Part shown: positions 26,310 through 35,176 of the stretch, piece after piece
Layout of the letters: every line of letters starts with the position of its first letter
How positions within the stretch are numbered: the first letter of the stretch is position 1
NCBI RefSeq assembly: GCF_900114135.1
Contig: NZ_FORY01000012.1
Location: forward strand, 35,403-99,402
DNA length: 64,000 bases
Direction of reading: 5' to 3'
Source of the DNA: Celeribacter halophilus
GTDB taxonomy: Bacteria > Pseudomonadota > Alphaproteobacteria > Rhodobacterales > Rhodobacteraceae
Notes under the pieces: model-generated
Told to the model about the DNA's origin: nothing
The model's input: the letters and a program-made list of their open reading frames with translations, nothing else
Databases searched by the model: none
Translations under genes and position numbers: made by a program

Positions 26310-28019
26310 ATGACCTATCGCGCTCCGGTGTCGGATTATCAGTTCATTTTCGACCACATTGTCGATTTCTCTGCTGTGCTGAACAGCGAGAGTTTCTCGG
26401 ATGTCGATCAGGACACGGTTCTGGCCATTCTCGAAGAGGCTGGCAAACTGGCAAGCGACGTGATCGCACCGCTGGATCGTGGTGGTGATTTGAACCCCGC
26501 GCAACTGGTCGATGGCGTGGTGAAAACCTCTCCGGGCTTTGCCGATGCTTTGGGGCAGGTGGCCGAAGGCGGATGGATCGGCATGTTGGCCTCGCCGGAC
26601 AATGGCGGCATGGGCCTGCCCCTTACGGTTGGTACGGCGGTCAATGACATGATGTCGGGAGCCTGTTTGGCGCTCTCGCTCTACCCGCTTATGTGTCAGG
26701 GCCAGATCGAGGCGCTGGAACATCACGCATCTGATGATCTCAAGGCTGTGTATCTGCCAAAACTCGTTTCCGGTGAATGGTGCGGGACGATGAACCTGAC
26801 GGAGCCGGGGGCCGGTTCGGATGTGGGCGCCCTGCGCACCAAGGCGGAGCGCAACGGGGACGGGTCATATAGCATCACGGGTCAGAAGATTTTCATCACT
26901 TGGGGCGACAATGATTTCTCCGAGAACGTCTGTCACCTCGTTCTGGCGCGACTGCCGGACGGTGCGCCGGGAACCAAGGGTATTTCCCTGTTCATGGTGC
27001 CGAAAGTGATCCCGAATGAAGACGGGTCTTTGGGCGAAAAGAACAGCCTGCATGTGGTGAGCCTTGAACATAAACTGGGCATCCACGGGTCTCCGACCTG
27101 TGTGATGGAATATGACGGGGCCAAGGGTTGGCTCGTCGGTGAAGAGCATCAGGGCATGAAATGTATGTTCACCATGATGAACAACGCGCGCCTTGGCGTC
27201 GGGGTTCAGGGCGTGGGCATTGCAGAGGCCGCGACACAAAAGGCGTTGGCCTATGCGCAGGACCGAGTGCAGGGCAAGTCTCCGCTGGGTAATGAAGGGG
27301 CGGGGATTATCGACCACGCCGATGTGCGCCGGATGCTGGCGACCATGCGGGCGGATACGTTCGTGGCGCGGTCTATCGCTCTGGCCTGTGGCGTGGCGCT
27401 TGATCTCGGGCGCACGGTTCCGGAACAGCAGGCGCGCGGTGCGTTCCTGATCCCGATTGCCAAGGCTTTCTCTACCGACATCGGGCATGAAGTTGCCCAG
27501 ACTGGCGTGCAGGTGCATGGCGGCATGGGCTATATTGAGGAAACAGGTGCGGCGCAGTATGCCCGCGACGCGCGGATCACGTCGATCTATGAAGGCACCA
27601 ACGGTATTCAGGCGATGGACCTTGTCGGGCGCAAGCTGATGGACGGGGGCGAGGCGGCCTTTGCCCTGCTCGACGAGATCGAAACCTTTGCCGAAGCCGC
27701 GCGGGCCATTCTTCCGAAACGCGCCATTGCGGTCTGGAACAGCGCCGAAACCCTGCGTGAAGGGTTGGAGACTGTTCTGACCCTGCCCATGAACGACCGG
27801 TTCGGCGTGGCGGTGCCGTTCCTGCGGGCCTTTGCGCGTGTTCTGGGCGGGTATTTCCATTTGAAAGCCGCGATTGCCGAAGGGGGCGACGGGCCACGCT
27901 CGCGTCTTGCGGCTTTCTACATCAAGCGTATGCTGCCCGAACACAGGGCTTTGCTGGCGCAGGTGCGTCTCGGTGCCCAAGATATTTATGCCTTGAGTCC
28001 AGAGGATCTGACAGTCTGA
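26310..28019 (+). CDS. Acyl-CoA dehydrogenase, long DmdC-like type
   Basis: FAD-dependent acyl-CoA dehydrogenase of 569 residues, longer than the usual 380 because of a C-terminal extension. Visible are the flavin-binding MNLTEPGAGSDVGAL (about residue 157), ITGQKIFITWGD (about 188) and the C-terminal YEGTNGIQAMDLVGRKL, typical of the long subgroup that includes the 3-methylmercaptopropionyl-CoA dehydrogenase DmdC. The start has AGGAGGAGAT upstream only if read loosely (CAGGAGGAGATCCCT). Its stop overlaps the hydrolase start (TGATG). Whether the substrate is DMSP-derived cannot be told by eye. Confidence 0.9.
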   Translation: MTYRAPVSDYQFIFDHIVDFSAVLNSESFSDVDQDTVLAILEEAGKLASDVIAPLDRGGDLNPAQLVDGVVKTSPGFADALGQVAEGGWIGMLASPDNGGMGLPLTVGTAVNDMMSGACLALSLYPLMCQGQIEALEHHASDDLKAVYLPKLVSGEWCGTMNLTEPGAGSDVGALRTKAERNGDGSYSITGQKIFITWGDNDFSENVCHLVLARLPDGAPGTKGISLFMVPKVIPNEDGSLGEKNSLHVVSLEHKLGIHGSPTCVMEYDGAKGWLVGEEHQGMKCMFTMMNNARLGVGVQGVGIAEAATQKALAYAQDRVQGKSPLGNEGAGIIDHADVRRMLATMRADTFVARSIALACGVALDLGRTVPEQQARGAFLIPIAKAFSTDIGHEVAQTGVQVHGGMGYIEETGAAQYARDARITSIYEGTNGIQAMDLVGRKLMDGGEAAFALLDEIETFAEAARAILPKRAIAVWNSAETLREGLETVLTLPMNDRFGVAVPFLRAFARVLGGYFHLKAAIAEGGDGPRSRLAAFYIKRMLPEHRALLAQVRLGAQDIYALSPEDLTV

Positions 28020-29050
28020 TGTTTACCCCGATCCGCACGCCCTTCGAGCCGCCTGAAACGGGAGGCGTGGTGGAGGTTGCGGAGGGGGTGCTCTGGACGA
28101 GGATGCCTTTGCCGCCGCCTTTGGGGCATGTGAATGTTTATGCCTTTGACGAGGGCGATGGCTGGACCGTGGTGGACACGGGCGTGGACACAGGCAAAAG
28201 CCGCCGTCTTTGGTCGGAGTTCATGGCCGGACCGCTTGGGGGCCGCCCTGTCAAACGGGTGATCGTGACCCACCACCATCTTGACCATATCGGGCTGGCT
28301 GGCTGGTTGATCGCCGAACATGGCGCAGAGCTTCTGACCAGCCGCACGTCTTACCTCATGGCTCGGATGCTTCGGCTTGATGTACAGGAGGCCCCGACTG
28401 CAGAGATGCTGGCCTTTTGGCGCTCTTGCGGGATGGCACCGGAGATTTACGAAAAGCGCCTGAACGAGCGACCCTTTAATACCGCTGATGCTGTTCATCC
28501 CCTGCCTTTGGGCTACACCCGCTTGCAAGACGGTGACGAGATCGAGATTGGCGGACGCCTGTGGGACATTCGCACAGGCGACGGTCATGCGCCCGAACAT
28601 CTGACATTCTGGAGCCGTGATGCGCAGTTGGTGATTGGCGGCGATCAGCTACTGGGCGGGATTTCTCCCAACCTTGGGGTATCGGCCACAGAAACCGAGG
28701 CGGACCCCGTGGGGGAATGGCTGGTGTCTTGCGAGCGTTTTGTGCCCCATGCCCGCGACACGCATCTGGTGCTGACCGGCCACAAGCTGCCCTATACAGG
28801 TCTGCCCGCGCGGCTGACCCATCTGATCGAGAATCACCGTCATGCTCTGGCGCGTTTGACCGAGGCCCTGTCGGAGCCTCGCACGGCTTGCGACTGTTTC
28901 GAGGTTCTGTTCAAGCGCCCGATCAAAGAGGGCGAATACGGTTTGGCGATGGTCGAGGCGATGGCCCATTGCCGCCATCTTGAGCGACTTGGGGTTGTGT
29001 CTGGACGTAGACGTGAAGATGGTGCCATCCTGTGGCAAACAGGAGAATGA
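28019..29050 (+). CDS. MBL-fold metallohydrolase
   Basis: Metallo-beta-lactamase-fold hydrolase of 343 residues. The metal motif is THHHLDHIGLAGW (about residues 83-95), with further ligands in DGHAPEH (about 185) and GGDQLL (about 205). A C-terminal winged-helix-like extension of about 100 residues (LTEALSEPRTACDCFEVLF) is usual for the glyoxalase II/LACTB2-like group. It is coupled to the acyl-CoA dehydrogenase by a one-base overlap, so thioester hydrolysis on the same pathway is a reasonable inference. Confidence 0.87.
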   Translation: MFTPIRTPFEPPETGGVVEVAEGVLWTRMPLPPPLGHVNVYAFDEGDGWTVVDTGVDTGKSRRLWSEFMAGPLGGRPVKRVIVTHHHLDHIGLAGWLIAEHGAELLTSRTSYLMARMLRLDVQEAPTAEMLAFWRSCGMAPEIYEKRLNERPFNTADAVHPLPLGYTRLQDGDEIEIGGRLWDIRTGDGHAPEHLTFWSRDAQLVIGGDQLLGGISPNLGVSATETEADPVGEWLVSCERFVPHARDTHLVLTGHKLPYTGLPARLTHLIENHRHALARLTEALSEPRTACDCFEVLFKRPIKEGEYGLAMVEAMAHCRHLERLGVVSGRRREDGAILWQTGE

Positions 29051-29052
29051 CC

Positions 29053-29547
29053 ATGACCGATATGATCCGCACCACAGCCGAGGCGCATGAAAGCACCGCG
29101 CTGCCGCAAGCGCGGGTGGTCCATGCCGACCCTGACGCCTGTTCTGCGGAACAAAAGCCTCTGCCGGATGCTATGGCCCGCAAGCCGGTGGCAGAGAAAA
29201 GCGCTGCCGAATGGGCCTATGAACGGCTGATCCTCTACATCCAGAATTTCGAGGAACAGCTCGACAGCGAACATGAGATCGCGATGGGGTTTGCCGGCTC
29301 CGACACTGGGGTGATGCGAATTGAGGGAATCGGATTTTTCGACCCCGATATCGTGACCTTTTACGGAACCGATGCTGCGGGCACGAAAACCCAGCTGATC
29401 CAGCATGTCAGCCAGCTCAATGTGATGTTGCGGGCCTTGCCGAAACAGATCGAAGACAAAGCCCCCGCACGGATCGGCTTTCGCCTTGTGGCCGATCTGG
29501 AACAGGAGCAGGCAGCAGAACAGCCGGATGAGACAGCCAACGGGTGA
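29053..29547 (+). CDS. DUF6173-like protein of unknown function
   Basis: 164 residues, soluble, with a low-complexity first third and a conserved-looking core (YERLILYIQNFEEQLDSEHE to IGFRLVADLE). Sequences of this kind in Rhodobacterales are, from memory, labelled DUF6173, but this is not checked. The ATG at 29053 is six bases after AGGAGA, so it is preferred over the in-frame ATG at 29047 that overlaps the hydrolase stop. It is the third gene of the acyl-CoA dehydrogenase unit. Confidence 0.68.
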   Translation: MTDMIRTTAEAHESTALPQARVVHADPDACSAEQKPLPDAMARKPVAEKSAAEWAYERLILYIQNFEEQLDSEHEIAMGFAGSDTGVMRIEGIGFFDPDIVTFYGTDAAGTKTQLIQHVSQLNVMLRALPKQIEDKAPARIGFRLVADLEQEQAAEQPDETANG

Positions 29548-29601
29548 CAGACGCCTCTGAATCGTCTAATTCAATAGAAAATATCACAGGGGAAACGCAC
29601 T

Positions 29602-29736
29602 ATGGCTGAACACAAACACGGTGAAATGGATATTTCGGTTCAGGAAAAGACCTTCGACGGCTTTATCAAGTGGTCGATCGGTGTGGCCGGAGCCAGCATT
29701 TTCGTTCTGCTCATCATGGCCGTTTTCAACAGTTGA
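29602..29736 (+). CDS. aa3-type cytochrome c oxidase subunit IV
   Basis: 44-residue protein with a polar N terminus (MAEHKHGEMDISVQEKTFDG) and one membrane helix (WSIGVAGASIFVLLIMAVF). This is the architecture and sequence of the small subunit IV of alphaproteobacterial aa3 oxidases (Paracoccus/Rhodobacter type), which packs against subunits I and III. The other oxidase genes are not in this window. An AGGGGAAACGCACT ribosome binding site precedes the ATG. The lipoprotein gene begins 25 bases later. Confidence 0.88.
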   Translation: MAEHKHGEMDISVQEKTFDGFIKWSIGVAGASIFVLLIMAVFNS

Positions 29737-29761
29737 TCTACTAAGGCCGGGAGCCGAAACT

Positions 29762-30391
29762 TTGCACATTTTGCATCGAGCCTTTTGGCTCCTGTCGCTT
29801 GTCGTTCTCACCGCATGTGGGGCCGCAGAACCCAAATGGGCGCCTGACGCCGATGTTGCGCGCTCGCATTATGTGCATGGCGCCCCCTATGAGCTGACAT
29901 TGTTCACAGTGATCAACAACCGCCACGGTGGCGGGGGCCATAGCGCGCTTATGGTTAATGCGCCTTCCGAGCGGGTGATTTTTGATCCGGCAGGCACGTT
30001 CTATCATCCGCATTTGCCGGAACGGAATGATGTCCATTTCGGAATGAGCGATGCCGCCGTTGACTTTTACATTGATTACCATGCGCGGGTGAGCTGGCAT
30101 GTCGTCGAACAGACGGTTCAGGTGAGCCCTGAAGTCGCCACGCTCGCTTTGGCCAAGGTGCAAGCCTATGGTGCCGTGCCCAAGGCCATGTGCGCCAGAA
30201 GCATCTCCGATATTTTAAGAAGTCTGCCCGGCTTTGAGGCGACGCCACATACGATGTCCCCCAAGAAGCTGATGAACTGGTTCGGGGAATTGCAGGGCGT
30301 GACCGAGCAAAAGTTTTATGACGACAGTCCGGATGACAATGGCCGGTTGGTGCAGGCCCCGCCCTTGCTGCTGGCACACGGGGGCGCTTGA
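29762..30391 (+). CDS. Lipoprotein, possible cysteine-hydrolase fold
   Basis: 209 residues read from a TTG at 29762, chosen because GGGAG lies eight bases upstream and the reading gives a lipoprotein signal with lipobox LTAC (Cys19). The mature part has HSALMVNAPSERVIFDPAG (His60) and later MCARSISDILRSLPGF (Cys144). The order His then Cys, with those contexts, resembles permuted NlpC/P60 or YiiX-type hydrolases; that is a guess from pattern. It ends three bases before the convergent azlD. Not a recognised family. Confidence 0.66.
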   Translation: MHILHRAFWLLSLVVLTACGAAEPKWAPDADVARSHYVHGAPYELTLFTVINNRHGGGGHSALMVNAPSERVIFDPAGTFYHPHLPERNDVHFGMSDAAVDFYIDYHARVSWHVVEQTVQVSPEVATLALAKVQAYGAVPKAMCARSISDILRSLPGFEATPHTMSPKKLMNWFGELQGVTEQKFYDDSPDDNGRLVQAPPLLLAHGGA

Positions 30392-30394
30392 GGC

Positions 30395-30718
30395 TTATCC
30401 CAGAAACGCGCCGAGGCCAAAGAACAGGCCCAAGCCTGTCAGGATCGCCCAGAGCACGTTCTTGGTCCAGACCCCGACAATGATCGTCACCGCCGCGCAA
30501 AACAAGCGTAGCGGGTCCGTCTCTGCCTTCGCGCCCAAGAGCATGGGGGCCACAACGGCGGGGAGAACGGCCACCGGCGTATAGCGCAAAAGACGCAACA
30601 GCCATGCGGGGAGGGGGCGGTCTCCGACGAGGCCAAGAAACGAGAAGCGGATCAGGAAAGTGCCCGCTGCCATCCCGAGGATGACGATCCAGATTTCTGT
30701 CGTGCTGGCTTCAATCAT
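30395..30718 (-). CDS. azlD: Branched-chain amino acid exporter small subunit
   Basis: AzlD-family membrane protein, 107 residues, four hydrophobic helices, with GMAAGTFLIRFSFLGL near the start and RYTPVAVLPAVVAP in the middle. AzlD forms the exporter with AzlC, encoded just upstream with a four-base overlap (ATGA) that fixes the start at 30718. Confidence 0.9.
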   Translation of the reverse strand: MIEASTTEIWIVILGMAAGTFLIRFSFLGLVGDRPLPAWLLRLLRYTPVAVLPAVVAPMLLGAKAETDPLRLFCAAVTIIVGVWTKNVLWAILTGLGLFFGLGAFLG

Positions 30719-31440
30719 GCCGCATCCTTTCTTTTTTCCATCCAGACTTCGATCTGGGCCCCCACAACAAGTGCAACACATGCGGCCACCAACAGGCCGG
30801 TGCCGTAAGGCATAAAGCTCAAGACCAGCACAAGAACAACCGAGGTGAGCGCGGAGGCCATATGGGCCAGTGTTTTAAGCATAGGCGCAACCACGGCCAG
30901 AAATGTGATGGGCACCGCGAAATCAACGCCGATGTCAGAGGGGATGCGCTCGCCAAGCAATGCGCCGATCAGCGTGAGCGCATACCATGCAACGCCAATC
31001 GGAATGGCCGTGCCGAAGAAGTAGCCCAGTTTTTCGGACAGATTCATGTCCGGCTCTTTCTCGAACTTGATCGTCGAAAGCGCATAGGGCTGATCGTAGA
31101 GCATATAAGCCGCAAAGGCGCGGGTCAGGAGCGAGGCTTTGCCCAGATGCGGGGTGATGGATGCGGAATACATCCCCATACGCAGGTTCACTGCCAGCGC
31201 TGTGGCGAGAACGATCACAGTCGGGGCGTTTTCCGTCATGAGTTGAAGTGCTGCCAACTGTGCAGAGCCCGCGATCACGAGAATGGAAAAACCCATGACC
31301 TCCACGACATTCAGACCGGCCTGCGTGGCAATCGCGCCAAAAATGGCGGCAAATGGCCAGATGACGATGTGGAAGGGCAGGCCGTCCTTGGCCCCTTGAA
31401 GAAATTGCCGTGCAGCAGGTGAAGAAATCATAGAATCCAT
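30715..31440 (-). CDS. azlC: Branched-chain amino acid exporter large subunit
   Basis: AzlC-family permease, about 241 residues, with the family stretch GLPFHIVIWPFAAIFGAIATQAG near the start and about six to eight hydrophobic helices. Start codons at 31440 and 31431 are both acceptable; a further ATG at 31476 is less likely. The 213-base gap upstream (31441-31653) separates it from the next minus-strand gene and must hold its promoter; no clear operator was found there. Confidence 0.9.
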   Translation of the reverse strand: MDSMISSPAARQFLQGAKDGLPFHIVIWPFAAIFGAIATQAGLNVVEVMGFSILVIAGSAQLAALQLMTENAPTVIVLATALAVNLRMGMYSASITPHLGKASLLTRAFAAYMLYDQPYALSTIKFEKEPDMNLSEKLGYFFGTAIPIGVAWYALTLIGALLGERIPSDIGVDFAVPITFLAVVAPMLKTLAHMASALTSVVLVLVLSFMPYGTGLLVAACVALVVGAQIEVWMEKRKDAA

Positions 31441-31653
31441 CGCTTTGAAGCCTGTCGCATTTCCCTTGTCTCGCAAGGTGAGTGTGAAAGGCCCTTTATA
31501 TCAATTCGTCCGCTGCGTTTCGCAATTCCCGCGGTTCGGGTGTGTCGCAAAACGCGTGAATATCCGCGTCACTTTAAGTGTGCCGGAGATAGGGGGCCAA
31601 TGACAAATTGTGAAGACGGGCTTTGCGAATGGTGAAGAGGCTGCAAACGTCGC

Positions 31654-32676
31654 TTAGTCGAATGTGCCGGTCACGCGTCCCAGCAGCATAAAGGCCCGTG
31701 CGGTGCGGCTGTCGGACAGGGCGGCGATTTCTTCATCCGAGGCGGTCTGTTCAAACTCGGCAAAGGTCTTGTCGAATTTGCGCAGGAAATGGTGCACCGC
31801 ATCGCGGAAAATCGCATCCTGTTTCATCCGGGCCGAGGCCAGCGCCAGAGAGGAGCGGTCCCGAACACCGCCAAGCGCAGCAACGGAATGACCGCGCTCG
31901 CCCTTGGCAAAGCGGCGCCAGATTTCCGGTTTGGCGCGGTCGGGGCGCAGGTCGTCCATATAGATGCCGTCTTGCGACAAAAGCGTGAGCACGTCCTGGG
32001 CCGCATGGATCAGCTGGCTGACCTTGCGATCCGACAAAGCGCGGCGCAGCGCCCGGAAGCCTTCTTTGTCATCGGCGGTTTCCGGAAAGTTGAGTGCTTT
32101 GATGAAATCCGCAACCGACAGCGGCGGCGCAAGGCTTTCAGACGGGGTGCCAAGCGCGAGGGAGGCTTGTTCTTCCACAAGCGCAGGGGCCGGAATGGCG
32201 AGCTTGTCTTCCGCCGGTGTCTGCCCCGGACGGATCGAGGTGAAGGTTGCCAATGTGCTTTCGGTCTTGCGCTGGGCGGCGGCAATCTCTTCGAGCTTTT
32301 TCTCGACCGAGGCGCTAGCGGTGCCGCCATGTTGCTGCGCCAGATAGGACTGTCGCATGGCGGAGATGGCGGTTTGCAGGCGGCGGCTCTCTTCGCGCAT
32401 GGTGACCGAAGCACGCACGGCAAGTGCGCCAACCCAGATCATCGCAACAGGCATGAAAATCGCGATCAGCATCATCACAAAGCGGATGCTGTCGAACTCG
32501 CTCGAACCTTTGCCGACAATCATGAAATAGCCCGCTGTCATGGCCAGCCACAACAGTGACAAGACCGCAGCGATCATCTCGGTTGCTGTAATTCTCGGCG
32601 CATCTTCGGGGCGTTGATAGACGCCGAGTTCTACTTTTTTCGGGCTTTCGTCTGCCAAGGGGGCCTCCACGACCAC
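31654..32676 (-). CDS. Membrane protein of unknown function
   Basis: 340 residues. Two hydrophobic helices (about residues 33-55 and 67-90) are followed by a long soluble region. It has a helical, Gln/Glu-rich segment (about 95-145) and a conserved-looking C-terminal domain (VADFIKALNFPETADDKEGFRALRRAL onward). The start is a GTG at 32676, nine bases after the greA stop; a second GTG two codons later is possible. It is co-directional with greA and probably cotranscribed. No family recognised beyond a conserved roseobacter hypothetical. Confidence 0.78.
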   Translation of the reverse strand: MVVEAPLADESPKKVELGVYQRPEDAPRITATEMIAAVLSLLWLAMTAGYFMIVGKGSSEFDSIRFVMMLIAIFMPVAMIWVGALAVRASVTMREESRRLQTAISAMRQSYLAQQHGGTASASVEKKLEEIAAAQRKTESTLATFTSIRPGQTPAEDKLAIPAPALVEEQASLALGTPSESLAPPLSVADFIKALNFPETADDKEGFRALRRALSDRKVSQLIHAAQDVLTLLSQDGIYMDDLRPDRAKPEIWRRFAKGERGHSVAALGGVRDRSSLALASARMKQDAIFRDAVHHFLRKFDKTFAEFEQTASDEEIAALSDSRTARAFMLLGRVTGTFD

Positions 32677-32685
32677 ATTACCCGA

Positions 32686-33156
32686 TTAGATATACTCTAT
32701 CTTGAGGATTTCATAGGATTTAACGCCGCCGGGTGTGCGAACCTCGACGCTGTCACCTTCCTCTTTCCCGATCAGCGCGCGCGCCAGCGGGGATTTGATG
32801 TTCAAAAGGGAGCGTTCGATGTCGGCCTCATACTCACCAACGATCTGGTAGGTTTTTTCCTCATCCGTGTCCTCATCAACGATGGTCACGGTGGCGGAAA
32901 ATTTCACGCTCCCCGAGAGCGTTTTCGGATCAATAACGTCGGTGAGCGAGAGTACACCTTCAAGTTCCTTGATCCGGCCTTCGATAAAGCTCTGCTTCTC
33001 GCGTGCCGAATGGTATTCGGCATTCTCCGAGAGATCGCCGAGTTCGCGGGCTTCCGCAATCGCCTGAATGATCGCCGGGCGCTCCACGGACTTGAGCTGT
33101 TTCAGTTCGGCGTTCAACGCGGTGTAACCCGCGCGCGTTATGAGAATCTTTTCCAT
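32686..33156 (-). CDS. greA: Transcription elongation factor GreA
   Basis: Rescues backtracked RNA polymerase by stimulating transcript cleavage. The 156 residues have the N-terminal coiled coil (LKSVERPAIIQAIAEARELGDLSENAEYHSAREKQ, with the tip Asp/Glu pair in GDLSENAEY) and a C-terminal FKBP-like domain (SPLARALIGKEEGDSVEV). The ATG at 33156 gives the usual MEKILIT start. A terminator hairpin with a T-run ends 20 bases before it, so expression may be set by attenuation or read-through. Confidence 0.95.
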   Translation of the reverse strand: MEKILITRAGYTALNAELKQLKSVERPAIIQAIAEARELGDLSENAEYHSAREKQSFIEGRIKELEGVLSLTDVIDPKTLSGSVKFSATVTIVDEDTDEEKTYQIVGEYEADIERSLLNIKSPLARALIGKEEGDSVEVRTPGGVKSYEILKIEYI

Positions 33157-33175
33157 CAACCCACTCATCTGCACG

Positions 33176-33213
33176 AAAAAAGCACGACAGGGGTAAATGC
33201 CCCCGTGTGCTTT
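33176..33213 (-). terminator. Terminator-like hairpin in the greA leader
   Basis: Read on the minus strand: AAAGCAC, a small internal loop, GGGG, a 7-base loop, CCCC, then GTGCTTT running into TTT and the greA start 20 bases later. On the minus strand nothing is encoded between this hairpin and the divergent ETF-QO gene at 33499, so it does not close any visible gene. It would terminate transcripts starting in 33214-33498, leaving a short leader RNA. Escherichia coli greA has a comparable leader sRNA (GraL). Confidence 0.7.
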
Positions 33214-33498
33214 GGTTATTACATTCTTGTCGAACTACCTGACCCGGAATGCGAGTCTATTGCAAGGGGGCTTTGTGGCCATGAGGGCGCAAATTTTGTT
33301 TGGAAAGCGATTCTGGCCGCTGTTTGCCGGTCTTGTGACTTGGTCGGCGGGGTTTTGCGCGGGAATTTGTGGGCTCAGCAGCGAGAGCGGGCCGCAATCC
33401 TCAAAGAACGCAACGAAAAACCGGAACATAAATTGACCCTCCCCTTGCTTCGCGGTTAGGTAGTCGGCGGAGCACCGCCTGAGCCAGGGAGAAATTAA
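33214..33498. promoter_or_regulatory. Divergent greA / ETF-QO control region
   Basis: About 285 bases with no convincing gene; a short plus-strand frame from 33281 has no ribosome binding site or recognisable sequence. On the plus strand TTGACC (33433-33438), a 17-base spacer and TTAGGT (33456-33461) form a plausible sigma-70 promoter for the ETF-QO gene. The minus-strand promoter of greA must also lie here, upstream of the leader hairpin, but I could not pin it. Confidence 0.5.
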
Positions 33499-35151
33499 AT
33501 GTCGAATATCGAGCGTGAGGCGATGGAATATGACGTCGTGATTGTGGGGGCGGGGCCTGCGGGCCTGTCTGCTGCGATCCGGCTGAAGCAATTGGACGAG
33601 GACTTGAGTGTCGTCGTTCTGGAAAAAGGCTCGGAAGTGGGCGCGCATATCCTGTCTGGAGCGGTGCTGGATCCGGTGGGTCTGGATGCCCTGATTCCCG
33701 ACTGGAAAGAAAAGGGCGCACCGCTGAACACCGAGGTCACGGAAGACCACTTCCATATGTTGGGAGAGGCCGGTTCAATCCGCATTCCCAATTGGCCCAT
33801 GCCGCCTTTCATGAGCAACCACGGTAAATATATCGTGTCTATGGGCAATGTCTGCCGCTGGATGGCGGAGCAGGCCGAGGCAATGGGGGTCGAAATCTTC
33901 CCCGGCATGGCATGTTCGGAACTGGTTTACGGCGACAATGGCGAGGTCAAAGGCGTGGTCGCCGGTGTCTTCGGGCTGGAGCCTGACGGGTCCATCGGCG
34001 AAAACACCGAGCCGGGGATGGAGTTGTACGGTAAATATGTGCTGATTTCCGAAGGCGTGCGCGGGTCTTTGGCCAAAGAGATTATCGCGAAATACGACCT
34101 GCAAAACGGTCGCGACGTGCAAAAATTCGGTCTCGGCATGAAAGAGATCTGGGAGATCGACCCTGACAAGCACAAAGAGGGCAAGGTCTGGCACTCGATG
34201 GGCTGGCCTCTGGGATCAAATGCCGGGGGTGGCGGGTTTATTTACCACGCCGAAAACAACCAGCTTTATCTGGGCTTCGTCGTGCACCTGAACTACGAAA
34301 ACCCCTATCTTTTCCCCTACATGGAATTCCAGCGGTTCAAACAGCATCCGCAAGTCAAAGCCTTGCTGGAAGGTGGCAAACGTGTCGCTTACGGCGCGCG
34401 CGCGATTTCCGAGGGCGGCTATCAGTCGATGCCGAAAGCGGCCTTTCCGGGCGGCGCTCTGCTGGGCTGTTCCGTCGGTCTGGTCAACGTGCCGCGGATC
34501 AAGGGCAACCACAATGCGATGCTTTCGGGCAAGGCCGCAGCCGAACACGTTGCCGGCGCGCTCAAAGAGGGCCGCGCGGGGGATACGCTTGAAGGTTACG
34601 AGATCGAACTGCGCGAGGGCGCGGTGGGCAAAGACCTCAAGCGCGTGCGCAACGTCAAGCCGCTCTGGTCGAAATTCGGCCTGACAGCCTCTCTGGCGCT
34701 CGGCGGTTTCGACATGTGGACCAACCACTTGTTCGGGTTCTCTCTGTTCGGCACGGTGAAACACGGCAAGACGGATGCTCAAGCAACGGGCAAGGCGGCG
34801 AAGTTCAAGCCGATCGACTATCCGAAGCCCGATGGGGTGATTTCGTTTGACCGTCTGACCAATGTGGCCTTCGCGGCGACGAACCACGAGGAAAGCCAGC
34901 CCTGCCACTTGAAGCTCAAGGATCCGCAGGTGGCGATTGATGTCGATTACAAGGAATTCGGCGGTCCGTCACAGCGCTACTGTCCGGCGGGTGTTTATGA
35001 ATACCTGACCGAAGAGGGCCAGGAGCCGAAATTTGTGATCAACTTCCAGAACTGCGTCCATTGCAAGACCTGTGACATCAAGGAAACCAGCCAGAACATC
35101 ACATGGACTGTCCCGCAAGGCGGAGACGGGCCGAACTATCCGAATATGTAA
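33499..35151 (+). CDS. Electron transfer flavoprotein-ubiquinone oxidoreductase
   Basis: Membrane-bound FAD and 4Fe-4S enzyme that passes electrons from acyl-CoA dehydrogenases via ETF to ubiquinone. The 550 residues carry the N-terminal dinucleotide motif VIVGAGPAGLSAAIRL (about 12-27), the GGGFIYHAENNQ region and, at the C terminus, NFQNCVHCKTCDIKE, with an upstream YCPAGVYEY supplying the fourth cluster cysteine. It would serve the acyl-CoA dehydrogenase encoded at 26310-28019. A strong terminator follows the stop. Confidence 0.95.
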   Translation: MSNIEREAMEYDVVIVGAGPAGLSAAIRLKQLDEDLSVVVLEKGSEVGAHILSGAVLDPVGLDALIPDWKEKGAPLNTEVTEDHFHMLGEAGSIRIPNWPMPPFMSNHGKYIVSMGNVCRWMAEQAEAMGVEIFPGMACSELVYGDNGEVKGVVAGVFGLEPDGSIGENTEPGMELYGKYVLISEGVRGSLAKEIIAKYDLQNGRDVQKFGLGMKEIWEIDPDKHKEGKVWHSMGWPLGSNAGGGGFIYHAENNQLYLGFVVHLNYENPYLFPYMEFQRFKQHPQVKALLEGGKRVAYGARAISEGGYQSMPKAAFPGGALLGCSVGLVNVPRIKGNHNAMLSGKAAAEHVAGALKEGRAGDTLEGYEIELREGAVGKDLKRVRNVKPLWSKFGLTASLALGGFDMWTNHLFGFSLFGTVKHGKTDAQATGKAAKFKPIDYPKPDGVISFDRLTNVAFAATNHEESQPCHLKLKDPQVAIDVDYKEFGGPSQRYCPAGVYEYLTEEGQEPKFVINFQNCVHCKTCDIKETSQNITWTVPQGGDGPNYPNM

Positions 35152-35176
35152 CGGCAACGTGTTACGCTTGTTGATC

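Noticed and set aside
33197..33436. Short plus-strand frames between greA and the ETF-QO gene
   Set aside because: No ribosome binding site, overlap the leader hairpin and promoter candidates; composition unlike neighbouring genes.
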